A stretch of 64,000 nt of DNA from CBDDBK01 sp965225715. Its GTDB lineage: Bacteria > Bacteroidota > Bacteroidia > Cytophagales > Flammeovirgaceae. The position numbers and the translations under genes were made by a program. This document shows positions 47,616 through 56,058 of this stretch, piece after piece. Position 1 is the stretch's first letter. Every line of letters begins with the position of its first letter. The stretch spans positions 310,001-374,000 of the forward strand of contig CBDDBK010000004.1 of assembly GCA_965225715.1 (NCBI GenBank). The letters are read 5' to 3'. The notes beneath the pieces are model-generated. The model was not told the DNA's origin. It saw only the letters and a list, made by a program, of their open reading frames with translations, and searched no databases.

Positions 47616-48377
47616 ATGATGAAAAATTATTTGGTCTACTGTTTATTAATCGTTTTTAGTTCTTCTTGTACAGCAACATTGAAATTCTCCGCTACTCAAA
47701 AGCAAGATGTACCTTTTATAATTTATTTAGAAGGAAAACCAGTAGGCTTATTATACGATACTCTTTATTTGTATAACGTAAAAAAGTTTAGGTCAATAAA
47801 GGAGCTAAGAGCAGAAAGCAATGCACAGAAAGCATTAAGGGCTAGATTAATTCTACAGTATACAAAGATTGGAAAGCAGCTTGGACTTGACACATATATT
47901 CCAAAGGAAGTCCGTCTAGGCAGACTATTAAGAATTGAAAAAGCAGGCTATCTCCCGGTAGAAGGAGCTTTAATGCGCTTAGCTTTTAAGAAGAATAATA
48001 CTATCAATCCAATCTTAACCAAAATCCCACCCAAGGTTATTGGAGAAAGCATTTCAATAAAATTTGACTTACGGAATTTTTCTAACTGGCAAATAGGCAA
48101 ATCTTTAGACATATCAGAAGCAACTTTGGAGGATCTTATCATTGAACGTCTTGAAGATTTAGATTTTAACATTGTTTCAGGACGCTTTGAAAAAGAAAAA
48201 CCAAAATATATTTTAGAATGCGAAGTTAAGGAGTTTGTAAATGATGAGTATTTTAATATGGACTGGCTACTTGTTGATGTTGAAAAGGAGGAGATTGTTT
48301 TTGAATCTGGTCGTCAAGATATTATAAACCCAAATCTTAAAAATAAATCACCTAATTTTGATTACCTTATTGATTAG
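47616..48377 (+). pseudogene. Lipoprotein gene, 5' part, disrupted by the IS481-type element
   Basis: The signal peptide ends in a lipobox-like FSSSC (Cys18). The following domain starts PFIIYLEGKPVGLLYDTLYLYN, a PEGA-like strand pattern, and a beta-rich region with LEDLDFNIVSGRFEKEKPKYILECEV follows. The reading frame enters the IS after NFDYLI and stops at once. Removing the IS and one copy of ACCTTAT restores an open frame of 281 residues ending at 49591. Function unknown; probably an envelope lipoprotein before disruption. The truncated product lacks only about 30 C-terminal residues and may still be made. Confidence 0.8.
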
Positions 48378-49493
48378 TTGCACTACGTTGTTGGGTATTT
48401 TTCTTTTTCTTTAGTAGAAAGAATGACAGTTTGTTTATTATTGACTATATAAACAAATTTTTAAAATAAACAACAATGAAACAAACTTATCACTCTAACG
48501 CGACGACAAATATACGTCTACGTTCTGAAATATCCAAAAGTAATTTAGCTTGTTCTAAGTTGTCAGAACATCACGGTGTCTCAGAGAACACAATAAGGAA
48601 GTGGAAAAATAGAACTAACTTTGAGGATAAAAGTTCGCGTCCGCAGACTATAACGTATTCTTTGAATGAAATGAATAGGGTTATAGCATTGAAGATAAGA
48701 ACTTTAACTTGGTTGTCCTTGGATGAAATTACGGAAGTCTTAAATCCAGAAGACCCCCTAAAGATAAGAAGTGCCGTCTACAGAACCTTCGTTAGAGAGG
48801 GCGTTAATAGAGTACCTCGGAAAGAAAAAGAAAAAGCTAAGCAGTTCAAAGAGTATGATCCGGGATACCTGCATATAGATGTTACTTATTTGCCAAAAAT
48901 AGAAGGCAAGAAGTATTACCTTTTTGTTGCTATAGATAGGGCTACAAGAACCTTGTATTACAAGATATATGACGCCAAAACAAGTGTTTACGCAAAAGAT
49001 TTTATGCTAGCTTGTTTAGCGTTTTTTCCTTTTGGTATTACTCATGTTTTAACCGATAATGGTCTTGAGTTTAGCAATCATTTGATCAAGGACAAAACAG
49101 GCAAGTACTGTACCAAACCAAGTCAATTAGACCTTGTTTGCAAAGAAAATGATATAGCCCACCGATGTACCAAGCCTTTTACGCCCAAAACGAATGGAAT
49201 GGTAGAAAAGGCGAATGCTATTATAAAAGAAAAAACTGTTAAAAGGGTGAAGTATAATTCTTTACAAGAAATGAATAGGGATTTAACCAACTTTTTAATC
49301 CATTATAATCTTTATAGAAGACATGGAAGCCTTAGACGAGAACTCAATGTAAAAACCCCTTTTAATGCCGTTGAAAAATGGTTTGAATTAGATGAGACCA
49401 TTTTTAAACTAAAACCTGATGAGTTTAGAACTAAAATACTAAATTTGAAAATTAAACAAGCTGTAAGCACACAACAACCTTATGAAACCTAAC
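48371..49493 (+). mobile_element. IS481-type insertion sequence, 1123 bp
   Basis: Flanked by ACCTTAT at 48364-48370 and 49494-49500, a perfect 7-bp target duplication. The ends are imperfect inverted repeats: left TTAGTTGCACTACGTTGTTG, and right (reverse complement) TTAGGTTTCATAAGGTTGTTG with small gaps. It carries one intact DDE transposase gene. Intact transposase and perfect target duplication point to a recent insertion. Confidence 0.8.
48476..49492 (+). CDS. IS481-family transposase
   Basis: 338 residues. N-terminal helix-turn-helix (about 15-45, SKLSEHHGVSENTIRKWKNR), then an rve-type integrase core with D135 in HIDVTYL, D194 in LTDNGLEF and E244 in GMVEKANA, the complete DDE triad. 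YNLYRRHGSL follows the last acidic residue, as usual in this family. The stop codon lies within the right terminal repeat. Confidence 0.9.
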   Translation: MKQTYHSNATTNIRLRSEISKSNLACSKLSEHHGVSENTIRKWKNRTNFEDKSSRPQTITYSLNEMNRVIALKIRTLTWLSLDEITEVLNPEDPLKIRSAVYRTFVREGVNRVPRKEKEKAKQFKEYDPGYLHIDVTYLPKIEGKKYYLFVAIDRATRTLYYKIYDAKTSVYAKDFMLACLAFFPFGITHVLTDNGLEFSNHLIKDKTGKYCTKPSQLDLVCKENDIAHRCTKPFTPKTNGMVEKANAIIKEKTVKRVKYNSLQEMNRDLTNFLIHYNLYRRHGSLRRELNVKTPFNAVEKWFELDETIFKLKPDEFRTKILNLKIKQAVSTQQPYET

Positions 49494-49500
49494 ACCTTAT

Positions 49501-49591
49501 AAAAGAATTTCCCTTTTCTGACATACTCACCTACAGCTTATACAAATTACTGAATGAAAACCCTGAAATATACGAACTTGTAAAAAAATAA
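49501..49591 (+). pseudogene. 3' fragment of the IS-disrupted lipoprotein gene
   Basis: Continues the frame of the 47616 gene after the second ACCTTAT: KEFPFSDILTYSLYKLL, then NENPEIYELVKK and TAA. It has no start of its own. Confidence 0.75.
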
Positions 49592-49626
49592 ACTCATTTT
49601 CAATTATTTACTTAAAATTATATGTT

Positions 49627-50187
49627 ATGAAAAAATTATTTTTAATCGTCTCAATATTATTTCTTACTGTTCTGCTTGATGTTCGGTCTCAAGAAAAACC
49701 TTTCCGAATAGGATTGGAATTGGGATTCCCTGTTATTGTAGGATTAAACTTTGAATATGTGACTCCCTTTTTTGACAAGAAACTATCAGGTAATATTGGT
49801 GCTTCATATACTGGAGATATACTAGGTGATGAATCTATATATGAATATTTTCATTTAGAAACAGGCGCAAATTACTACCTTTTAAAAGCAGGCGAAGGTT
49901 TGTATTCTGGGATAAGCATTGGAATACGTGGGGGGCAACATATAACTGGGGATCCTAACATTGGGCTTTCATATCATAACTTTGGGATTGGTTTTATAAA
50001 CTTTAAAATTGGCGGAAAATTTGGGAACAAACTATATTTCAGACCAGAAGTAGGCTATGCCGCTCCACTAGGGCAGCGGCGGTATGTTGCTTATTATTTC
50101 AGAAGTCGAACAAGCGAAGGAATATCTTATCCAGATATTTTATTTAACAACTTCTATATTGATATTGGTTTTGGCATAGCATTTTAA
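49627..50187 (+). CDS. Outer-membrane beta-barrel-like protein
   Basis: 186 residues. A signal peptide (about 1-21, ends VRSQ) is followed by alternating strands such as FRIGLELGFPVIVGLNFEYV, GLYSGISIGIRGGQH and LYFRPEVGYAAPLG, and a C-terminal IDIGFGIAF, which ends in a phenylalanine as barrel proteins often do. Probably a small eight-strand barrel. Its leader has the CATTTTCAATTATTTACTTAA motif of the following lipoprotein genes. Function unknown. Confidence 0.65.
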   Translation: MKKLFLIVSILFLTVLLDVRSQEKPFRIGLELGFPVIVGLNFEYVTPFFDKKLSGNIGASYTGDILGDESIYEYFHLETGANYYLLKAGEGLYSGISIGIRGGQHITGDPNIGLSYHNFGIGFINFKIGGKFGNKLYFRPEVGYAAPLGQRRYVAYYFRSRTSEGISYPDILFNNFYIDIGFGIAF

Positions 50188-50255
50188 AGGAGGAAAGATT
50201 AAATCTAACAACTTCATTTTCAATTATTTACTAACCATTTTTAAACAAATTTATC

Positions 50256-50705
50256 ATGAAAAGAGCGATTAATATACTTTTAATTTTAGGGCTTTTAGTT
50301 GTATATAGCTGCGGAGATGAAAATAATGACTCTGAGCCAGAGCCTAATACTACAAATCAAACTGATGATGAAGATAATAATGAAGGTAGCAGTGATAATA
50401 GCGGCAATAGTGGCGGTAGTGGTAGTGGCGGTAGTGGCAACAGCACCAGTCGCTATAAGGCAACTGTTAGTGCAGGTTGTCACTATTTTTCAATATATCT
50501 TGATTTTAATGGGAATACAAACTATCAACCTGAATACAAATATTATAGTGTGGATTTAGATTGCGATTATCAATCAGAAACGGCAGCCAAGGCAAAAGTT
50601 GACGAGTTTATTCAGCTCTGGGAAAATTTTTGCGATGGAAATGATGAACGATCTGGCGATGGTAATCTGACCGATATTAGCTACGATATAAAGGAGTGTA
50701 ATTAG
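50256..50705 (+). CDS. Lipoprotein A1 with Ser/Gly/Asn linker
   Basis: 149 residues. Signal peptide MKRAINILLILGLLVVYSC with lipidated Cys19, then an acidic stretch (DDEDNNEGSSDN) and a flexible GGSGSGGS linker, then a globular region of about 85 residues with cysteines at CHY, CDY, C in ENFCDG and the final ECN, which could form disulfides. Nearly identical to the gene at 52675, which lacks five linker residues. Function unknown; probably surface-attached. Confidence 0.7.
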   Translation: MKRAINILLILGLLVVYSCGDENNDSEPEPNTTNQTDDEDNNEGSSDNSGNSGGSGSGGSGNSTSRYKATVSAGCHYFSIYLDFNGNTNYQPEYKYYSVDLDCDYQSETAAKAKVDEFIQLWENFCDGNDERSGDGNLTDISYDIKECN

Positions 50706-50718
50706 AAATCCATTGGGC

Positions 50719-50750
50719 AACTTTGGCAAAGTTTAAACGTTTCCAAAGTT
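50719..50750 (+). terminator. Palindromic hairpin after lipoprotein A1
   Basis: AACTTTGG ... CCAAAGTT with GTTTAAAC in the loop region, 14 bp after the stop codon. Duplicated with the gene at 53123-53154. It has no T-run. Confidence 0.45.
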
Positions 50751-50754
50751 AAAT

Positions 50755-50805
50755 ACAAAAACCTTATTTTCAATTATTTAATTAACATTTTTAAACAAAT
50801 TTATT
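50755..50805 (+). promoter_or_regulatory. Shared 5' leader of the exported-protein array
   Basis: ACCTTATTTTCAATTATTTA, then ATTAACATTTTTAAACAAAT, then the start codon. The same leader, with a few changes, precedes the genes at 49627, 50256, 51354, 52675, 53210, 53780 and 54328 (about 50 bp each). Conservation outside the coding DNA suggests a common promoter or translation signal carried along with each gene. I cannot tell which part is promoter. Confidence 0.6.
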
Positions 50806-51264
50806 ATGAAAAGAACAATCAATATACTTTTAGTTTTAGGAATTCTTTTCCTCTTAACCTTTTGTAAAAAAGATGATGAACCAATACCTATTCCGACTGC
50901 TGCTGATTTTGTGGGCAATTATAGAGTATCTGAAACTTGTAATGGTAACACAGATGCTTATGATATTATTGTTTCCCTGGGTTCTAACTCAACATCTGTT
51001 AGAGTTGACAATTTATACGACATTAGCAGTTTTATTAATTTTGATGGCACCATTCCAGCCACAATAAATAATGGAGAACTGGTTATCACAGATTTTACTT
51101 TAACCAGTGGTGACGATAATTTTATCATTTTTAATGGTAATGGCACTTTATCAGGTGATGTACTGACTATTAATTTCACTTATGAAGAGAAGTTGGGTAA
51201 CACTCCAGCTAGTGCTTCTACCATTTTTTTTACAAATTGTGTTGCGATTTGTACAAGAAATTAA
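50806..51264 (+). CDS. Lipoprotein B1
   Basis: 152 residues. Signal peptide MKRTINILLVLGILFLLTFC with Cys20, then a beta-rich domain starting ADFVGNYRVSETCNG and ending FFTNCVAICTRN. The VGxYxVxExC start and all-beta pattern resemble small lipocalin-like or META-like lipoproteins, but this is only a visual likeness. The gene at 53780 encodes the identical protein. Confidence 0.7.
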   Translation: MKRTINILLVLGILFLLTFCKKDDEPIPIPTAADFVGNYRVSETCNGNTDAYDIIVSLGSNSTSVRVDNLYDISSFINFDGTIPATINNGELVITDFTLTSGDDNFIIFNGNGTLSGDVLTINFTYEEKLGNTPASASTIFFTNCVAICTRN

Positions 51265-51353
51265 TCTTCAATTAAAATTTTAAACCTTTTCCAATTTTAA
51301 ACATAAAAACCTTACTTTCAATTATTTAATTAACATTTTTAAACAAATTTAAG

Positions 51354-52601
51354 ATGAAAAAAGCGATTAACATACTTTTAATTTTAGGGCTTTTAGTTGT
51401 GTATGGCTGCAAAGATGGAAATGAGAATGATCCTCAACCTATGCAAACTACTGACCCCGATCCCACAACTTTTACGATTATTAATAATACAGGGGTTACG
51501 ATTTATGATGTATCAAGTATCTCATATAGTGGTACTTTGGAAGAACTTGTGAATGATTTTGAGTCTTTGGAAAGTAATTTTACCAATCATAAAACAACGA
51601 TGGGGACAGGAGAGGAAATCACTCTAACTGCACAAAATACCAACCAAATTTATGTTTCTCTGAGACTCTTTTCGGATGGTGATGTCTTTATTATTAAGAA
51701 TCCAACTCAACTGCAAGCCAATACTAATGTGAACATTGATATTACAGGTGAAACAAATATTATCAATACTGCTCAAGATGAGTGGACAGAGGTTGCTTCT
51801 TCAGCACCTTGGTCTGCAAGATCTAACCATACTTCTATAGCTTTTAATAATAAAATTTGGATCATGGAACGCGATATTTGGTCTTCTTCAGATGGCAAGA
51901 TTTGGACTCAAATTGCTTCAAATGATTGGCCAATAAGAGGACGACATAGTTCAGTAACTTTTGATAACAAAATATGGATGTTGGGAGGAAACTACCTTCG
52001 TAGTAAAAATGATGTTTGGTCTTCTCCAGATGGTGAGACTTGGACGCAAGTTACTTCGTCAGCAGGCTGGTTAGCAAGATCTAATCATACTTCCGTAATT
52101 TTCAATGATAGAATTTGGGTGATAGGTGGATTTTTTGGTTCCGACTCAGATGGAAATTCCTTCTTTGGAAATGATATTTGGTCTTCTCCAGATGGCAAAA
52201 CTTGGACACGGGTTACTTCTTCAGCGGACTGGTCAGCAAGATTTCATCATACTTCTGTAGTTTTTAATGATAAAATTTGGGTCATAGGTGGATGGGATGG
52301 CAGTAACAAAAATGATGTTTGGTCTTCTCCAGATGGCAAAACTTGGACACGGGTTACTTCTTCAGCGGATTGGTCGAAAAGAAATGGTCACACATCTCTC
52401 GTTTTCGATAATAAAATTTGGGTGATAGAAAATGACGTTTGGTCTTCTCCAGATGGCAAAACTTGGACAGAAGTTACTGCTTCAACGGATTGGACAGGTA
52501 GAAGTGTGCATGCTTCCGTAATTTTTGATAATAAAATTTGGGTGACAGGGGGATATGATGGTGATAAGAACCTAAATGATGTTTGGTCTTATGGGCGTTA
52601 G
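51354..52601 (+). CDS. Kelch-repeat lipoprotein
   Basis: 415 residues. The signal peptide MKKAINILLILGLLVVYGC (Cys19) is almost the same as in lipoprotein A1. A short N-terminal domain (about 35-140) is followed by six Kelch-like repeats of 45-55 residues built on WSARSNHTSVIFNDKIWVIGG and NDVWSSPDGKTWTRVTSSADW. Together they should close a six-bladed propeller. Probably displayed on the outer membrane for binding. Repeats 2-5 are close to one another, which points to fairly recent growth. Confidence 0.8.
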   Translation: MKKAINILLILGLLVVYGCKDGNENDPQPMQTTDPDPTTFTIINNTGVTIYDVSSISYSGTLEELVNDFESLESNFTNHKTTMGTGEEITLTAQNTNQIYVSLRLFSDGDVFIIKNPTQLQANTNVNIDITGETNIINTAQDEWTEVASSAPWSARSNHTSIAFNNKIWIMERDIWSSSDGKIWTQIASNDWPIRGRHSSVTFDNKIWMLGGNYLRSKNDVWSSPDGETWTQVTSSAGWLARSNHTSVIFNDRIWVIGGFFGSDSDGNSFFGNDIWSSPDGKTWTRVTSSADWSARFHHTSVVFNDKIWVIGGWDGSNKNDVWSSPDGKTWTRVTSSADWSKRNGHTSLVFDNKIWVIENDVWSSPDGKTWTEVTASTDWTGRSVHASVIFDNKIWVTGGYDGDKNLNDVWSYGR

Positions 52602-52674
52602 CTCTAAAAAACCTATATTAAATCTAACAACTTCATTTTCAATTATTTACTAACCATTTTTAAACAAATTTAAG

Positions 52675-53109
52675 ATGAAAAAAGCGATTAACATACTTTT
52701 AATTTTTGGGCTTTTAGTTGTATATAGCTGCGGAGATGAAAATAATGACTCTGAGCCAGAGCCTAATACTACAAATCAAACTGATGATGAAGATAATAAT
52801 GAAGGTAGCAGTGATAATAGCGGCAATAGTGGCGGTAGTGGCAACAGCACCAGTCGCTATAAGGCAACTGTTAGTGCAGGTTGTCACTATTTTTCAATAT
52901 ATCTTGATTTTAATGGGAATACAAACTATCAACCTGAATACAAATATTATAGTGTGGATTTAGATTGCGATTATCAATCAGAAACGGCAGCCAAGGCAAA
53001 AGTTGACGAGTTTATTCAGCTCTGGGAAAATTTTTGCGATGGAAATGATGAACGATCTGGCGATGGTAATCTGACCGATATTAGCTACGATATAAAGGAG
53101 TGTAATTAG
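52675..53109 (+). CDS. Lipoprotein A2 (near-identical duplicate of the 50256 gene)
   Basis: 144 residues. Differs from A1 by MKKAINILLIF in place of MKRAINILLIL in the signal peptide and by a five-residue shorter Gly/Ser linker. The mature part is otherwise the same, including all cysteines. The duplication includes the 3' hairpin. Its signal-peptide variant matches its other neighbours, so ends of these genes appear to recombine. Confidence 0.7.
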   Translation: MKKAINILLIFGLLVVYSCGDENNDSEPEPNTTNQTDDEDNNEGSSDNSGNSGGSGNSTSRYKATVSAGCHYFSIYLDFNGNTNYQPEYKYYSVDLDCDYQSETAAKAKVDEFIQLWENFCDGNDERSGDGNLTDISYDIKECN

Positions 53110-53122
53110 AAATCCATTGGGC

Positions 53123-53154
53123 AACTTTGGCAAAGTTTAAACGTTTCCAAAGTT
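53123..53154 (+). terminator. Palindromic hairpin after lipoprotein A2
   Basis: Second copy of AACTTTGG ... CCAAAGTT, part of the duplicated block. Confidence 0.45.
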
Positions 53155-53209
53155 AAATACAAAAACCTTATTATCAACTATTTAATTAACTTTTTTAAAC
53201 AAATTTATT

Positions 53210-53704
53210 ATGAAAACAACAATTAACATACTTTTAATTTTTGGCTTATTGGTTTTGTGTGGATGTGGAGACAGTAACAACTCTGAAACAGAGCCAGCTG
53301 TAACAGCTTTAACTCATTCTGAACTGGATAGTAAATATTATCTTCAACATCCAAGTGCCTGGCCAAGTACTACTACTTCAGGTTGGGGGAACTATTTTGG
53401 CAGCAATTCGGGTCAGGTACGGATTAGTGGACGAACCAGTTCCAATAATTTTAGAATAACTGAATATACCATTACCGGAGAAAAAACGGCTCATATAGTG
53501 GGTAGCGGAAGTTCAGACATTCTTGGTGCAATTCTCTATCTGGAAGGCGATATTACTTTTTTGGATAGAGATTTCTTGGATAGAGAGAGAATTAATTTAG
53601 ACGTTGATTACATCTACGGCAGGGGTGGGATTTCAAGTATAGGAATTGGTAGCAGCTCTCGGGAATATTCATGGAATGGCATACTGACAAATATAAAGGA
53701 TTAA
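53210..53704 (+). CDS. Lipoprotein D, unique member of the array
   Basis: 164 residues. Signal peptide MKTTINILLIFGLLVLCGC with Cys19, a short acidic stretch, then a glycine- and serine-rich beta domain with WPSTTTSGWGNYFGSNSGQVRISGR and IVGSGSSDILGAILYLEG. No family recognised. The leader and signal peptide are of the array type while the body is unlike the others. Confidence 0.65.
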   Translation: MKTTINILLIFGLLVLCGCGDSNNSETEPAVTALTHSELDSKYYLQHPSAWPSTTTSGWGNYFGSNSGQVRISGRTSSNNFRITEYTITGEKTAHIVGSGSSDILGAILYLEGDITFLDRDFLDRERINLDVDYIYGRGGISSIGIGSSSREYSWNGILTNIKD

Positions 53705-53779
53705 ATCATACCAAAACTTAAATTAAACATAAAAACCTTATTATCAACTATTTAATTAACATTTTTAAACAAATTTATT

Positions 53780-54238
53780 ATGAAAAGAACAATCAATATA
53801 CTTTTAGTTTTAGGAATTCTTTTCCTCTTAACCTTTTGTAAAAAAGATGATGAACCAATACCTATTCCGACTGCTGCTGATTTTGTGGGCAATTATAGAG
53901 TATCTGAAACTTGTAATGGTAACACAGATGCTTATGATATTATTGTTTCCCTGGGTTCTAACTCAACATCTGTTAGAGTTGACAATTTATACGACATTAG
54001 CAGTTTTATTAATTTTGATGGCACCATTCCAGCCACAATAAATAATGGAGAACTGGTTATCACAGATTTTACTTTAACCAGTGGTGACGATAATTTTATC
54101 ATTTTTAATGGTAATGGCACTTTATCAGGTGATGTACTGACTATTAATTTCACTTATGAAGAGAAGTTGGGTAACACTCCAGCTAGTGCTTCTACCATTT
54201 TTTTTACAAATTGTGTTGCGATTTGTACAAGAAATTAA
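53780..54238 (+). CDS. Lipoprotein B2 (identical duplicate of the 50806 gene)
   Basis: 152 residues, the same protein as lipoprotein B1; the DNA is also essentially identical through the 3' flank, at an offset of 2974 bp. The copies have had no time to diverge or are kept equal by gene conversion. Confidence 0.75.
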   Translation: MKRTINILLVLGILFLLTFCKKDDEPIPIPTAADFVGNYRVSETCNGNTDAYDIIVSLGSNSTSVRVDNLYDISSFINFDGTIPATINNGELVITDFTLTSGDDNFIIFNGNGTLSGDVLTINFTYEEKLGNTPASASTIFFTNCVAICTRN

Positions 54239-54327
54239 TCTTCAATTAAAATTTTAAACCTTTTCCAATTTTAAACATAAAAACCTAATTTTCAATTACT
54301 TACTTAACTTTTTTAAACAAATTTATC

Positions 54328-54612
54328 ATGAAACTAAAATTATCCGACATCAAAATTGAAGAAGTTACCAAAAAATCGTTGACCGCTGCAAGAGTAGGGT
54401 TATATGGCACCGTAATAGGGGCAGGATTGATGTTGAGTGGGTGTACTCCGGATCCAAAGATAGCTGATAGTGTGTTTTGTACAGATAATGACTATAGGTC
54501 TATTTTTGACGTTGGCGATCTTGGTGCCTTCCGTGATGTTGGTAGCCAAAGGGTAAAAGTAGACCCAACGGGTTCTGGAGATGAGTGCGGAGATACTTCC
54601 GATAGACCATAA
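54328..54612 (+). CDS. Asp-rich 94-residue peptide with long N-region and lipobox; candidate substrate of the next gene
   Basis: It starts MKLKLSDIKIEEVTKKSL, a charged stretch unlike the array's normal signal peptides. A hydrophobic Gly-rich segment (23-38) then ends in LSGC (Cys39), a good lipobox. The remaining 55 residues hold 11 Asp and two further Cys (51 and 87), with runs like CTDNDYRSIFDVGDLGAFRD. It uses the same leader DNA as the lipoprotein array. The next gene encodes a JmjC/cupin oxygenase across two hairpins. It could be a lipoprotein whose Asp-rich part is hydroxylated, or a RiPP-like precursor whose N-terminus is a leader. No function is known to me. Confidence 0.6.
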   Translation: MKLKLSDIKIEEVTKKSLTAARVGLYGTVIGAGLMLSGCTPDPKIADSVFCTDNDYRSIFDVGDLGAFRDVGSQRVKVDPTGSGDECGDTSDRP

Positions 54613-54674
54613 AACCTCAGGGTTTTTAATTTTCAATATAAAATCCTCAAGGTTCTTAAAAACCTCGTGGATTT
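54611..54674 (+). terminator. Two hairpins between the peptide and oxygenase genes (terminator/attenuator)
   Basis: First hairpin AAAACC-TCAG-GGTTTT followed by Ts (54611-54627). The second is nested, AAATCC...GGATTT around AGGTT...AACCT (54641-54674). Together they would let the peptide be made in excess over the oxygenase if both come from one transcript. Confidence 0.55.
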
Positions 54675-54707
54675 AAGAGACCAATTTTCAATATTTTAAT
54701 TTTCTTA

Positions 54708-55883
54708 ATGATTATGCTCGACTACATTCTAAATCCTATAGCTGTTGATGATTTTTTAGCCAATTATTTTGAAAAAAAATATTTACTTATCAACAGACAA
54801 AATAAGGATTATTTCAAAACTATTCTTAGGGTTGACATGTTGGATAAACTATTGTTTTCCACAGATTTATATCATCCAGAAGTACGGGTCGTAGATAATG
54901 CTAAAGATAATATTCTTGCTGGCACCTATACCGTAAAAAACTCTAAACGCATAGATCCCATTAAGTTTGCGCGTCACTATGCCGAAGGCAGTACCTTAGT
55001 TTTTTCAATGTTGCATCGTAGCATGCCTGAATTGAGACAATTAACTCATAAAGTAGGGCATTTTTTTAAACTTCCTTTCCAAACAAATATTTATTTAACA
55101 CCTGAAAATAGTCAAGGGTTTGCCCCCCACTATGATACACATGATGTTTTCATACTGCAATTTGCGGGGAACAAAGTATGGCGAATATACGATTCTGGTC
55201 TCCTTTTAGCAGACCGAACCCAAGAATTTAAAAAAGACTTTAAGGTCGGAAATATCGTAGATGAATTCACACTTTATCAAGGTGATACCTTATATATACC
55301 CAGAGGACTAATGCATGATGCCTTTTGCGAAAATAGCTTATCTGGGCATATTACCTTGGGCTTGATTGGAAATACTTGGGCAGAATGTTTGGCAGATCTT
55401 ATTCTAAACCAATCAAAAGAACATATAGCCCTCAGAAAACATCCCAAATTTTACAACCCAAAAACCAAAGAAAAAGGATTAAAAGAAATTAAAGAATTAA
55501 TTAATCACATGGTTGATAATTTGGAAGGCAATGATTTAGTCCTCAATGATTATTACGCAAAACAAAGACCTCCTAAACCCAGCATGCTCATGAATATGGA
55601 ACAACTTAAAACCTTGAATGCCCAATCTATTATCAAAATTCGAGAAAAAAACCAAATACGCCTGTCAAATAAGCAAGAAAATATTGAGCTCCTGTATTAT
55701 GACTTAAAGATTAGTTTGCCCATAATTTCCTCTAAAACCTTCATAGATAATTTGATGGCCTCTCACGAGGGTATTTCAATTGAAAATATTCAAAGCGATC
55801 TCGATGAAGAAAGCCGCTTATTATTATGTAGAGAATTGATAAAAAATGGAATAGTTGAAGTAGTTTATACTCAAATTACTTAA
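54708..55883 (+). CDS. JmjC/cupin_4-type 2-oxoglutarate oxygenase (ROX-like)
   Basis: 391 residues. The jelly-roll core has the iron-binding triad H141-x-D143 in FAPHYDTHDVFILQFAG and H203 in GDTLYIPRGLMHDA. The Lys in NKVWRIYD could bind 2-oxoglutarate. The C-terminal 100 residues (from about 295) look like the winged-helix of ribosomal-oxygenase-like cupin_4 proteins. ROX enzymes (YcfD, NO66, MINA53) hydroxylate Arg or His on ribosomal proteins, while some JmjC enzymes in peptide clusters act on Asp or Asn. Placement after the Asp-rich peptide suggests that peptide as substrate. Cytoplasmic; no signal peptide. Confidence 0.8.
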   Translation: MIMLDYILNPIAVDDFLANYFEKKYLLINRQNKDYFKTILRVDMLDKLLFSTDLYHPEVRVVDNAKDNILAGTYTVKNSKRIDPIKFARHYAEGSTLVFSMLHRSMPELRQLTHKVGHFFKLPFQTNIYLTPENSQGFAPHYDTHDVFILQFAGNKVWRIYDSGLLLADRTQEFKKDFKVGNIVDEFTLYQGDTLYIPRGLMHDAFCENSLSGHITLGLIGNTWAECLADLILNQSKEHIALRKHPKFYNPKTKEKGLKEIKELINHMVDNLEGNDLVLNDYYAKQRPPKPSMLMNMEQLKTLNAQSIIKIREKNQIRLSNKQENIELLYYDLKISLPIISSKTFIDNLMASHEGISIENIQSDLDEESRLLLCRELIKNGIVEVVYTQIT

Positions 55884-56058
55884 AAAAAAGATTTTTTAGG
55901 CTTCTAATTTATTCATTTTGAAATACAACGTTTCGCAAAATAAAATAGCTTTTCTATAATTTTCCATGAATCAGAAAGCTGCAATTTTTATAAAATTATA
56001 ATATTGAAAACCAATTATTTTAATTTATTGATTTTAATTCTAATTCTTTCAAAAAATT

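Noticed and set aside
50295..50559. Overlapping frames of Ile/Val/Ala-rich peptide in the A1 lipoprotein (both strands)
   Set aside because: They arise from Gly/Ser/Asn-rich codons read in another frame and recur identically in the duplicate gene.
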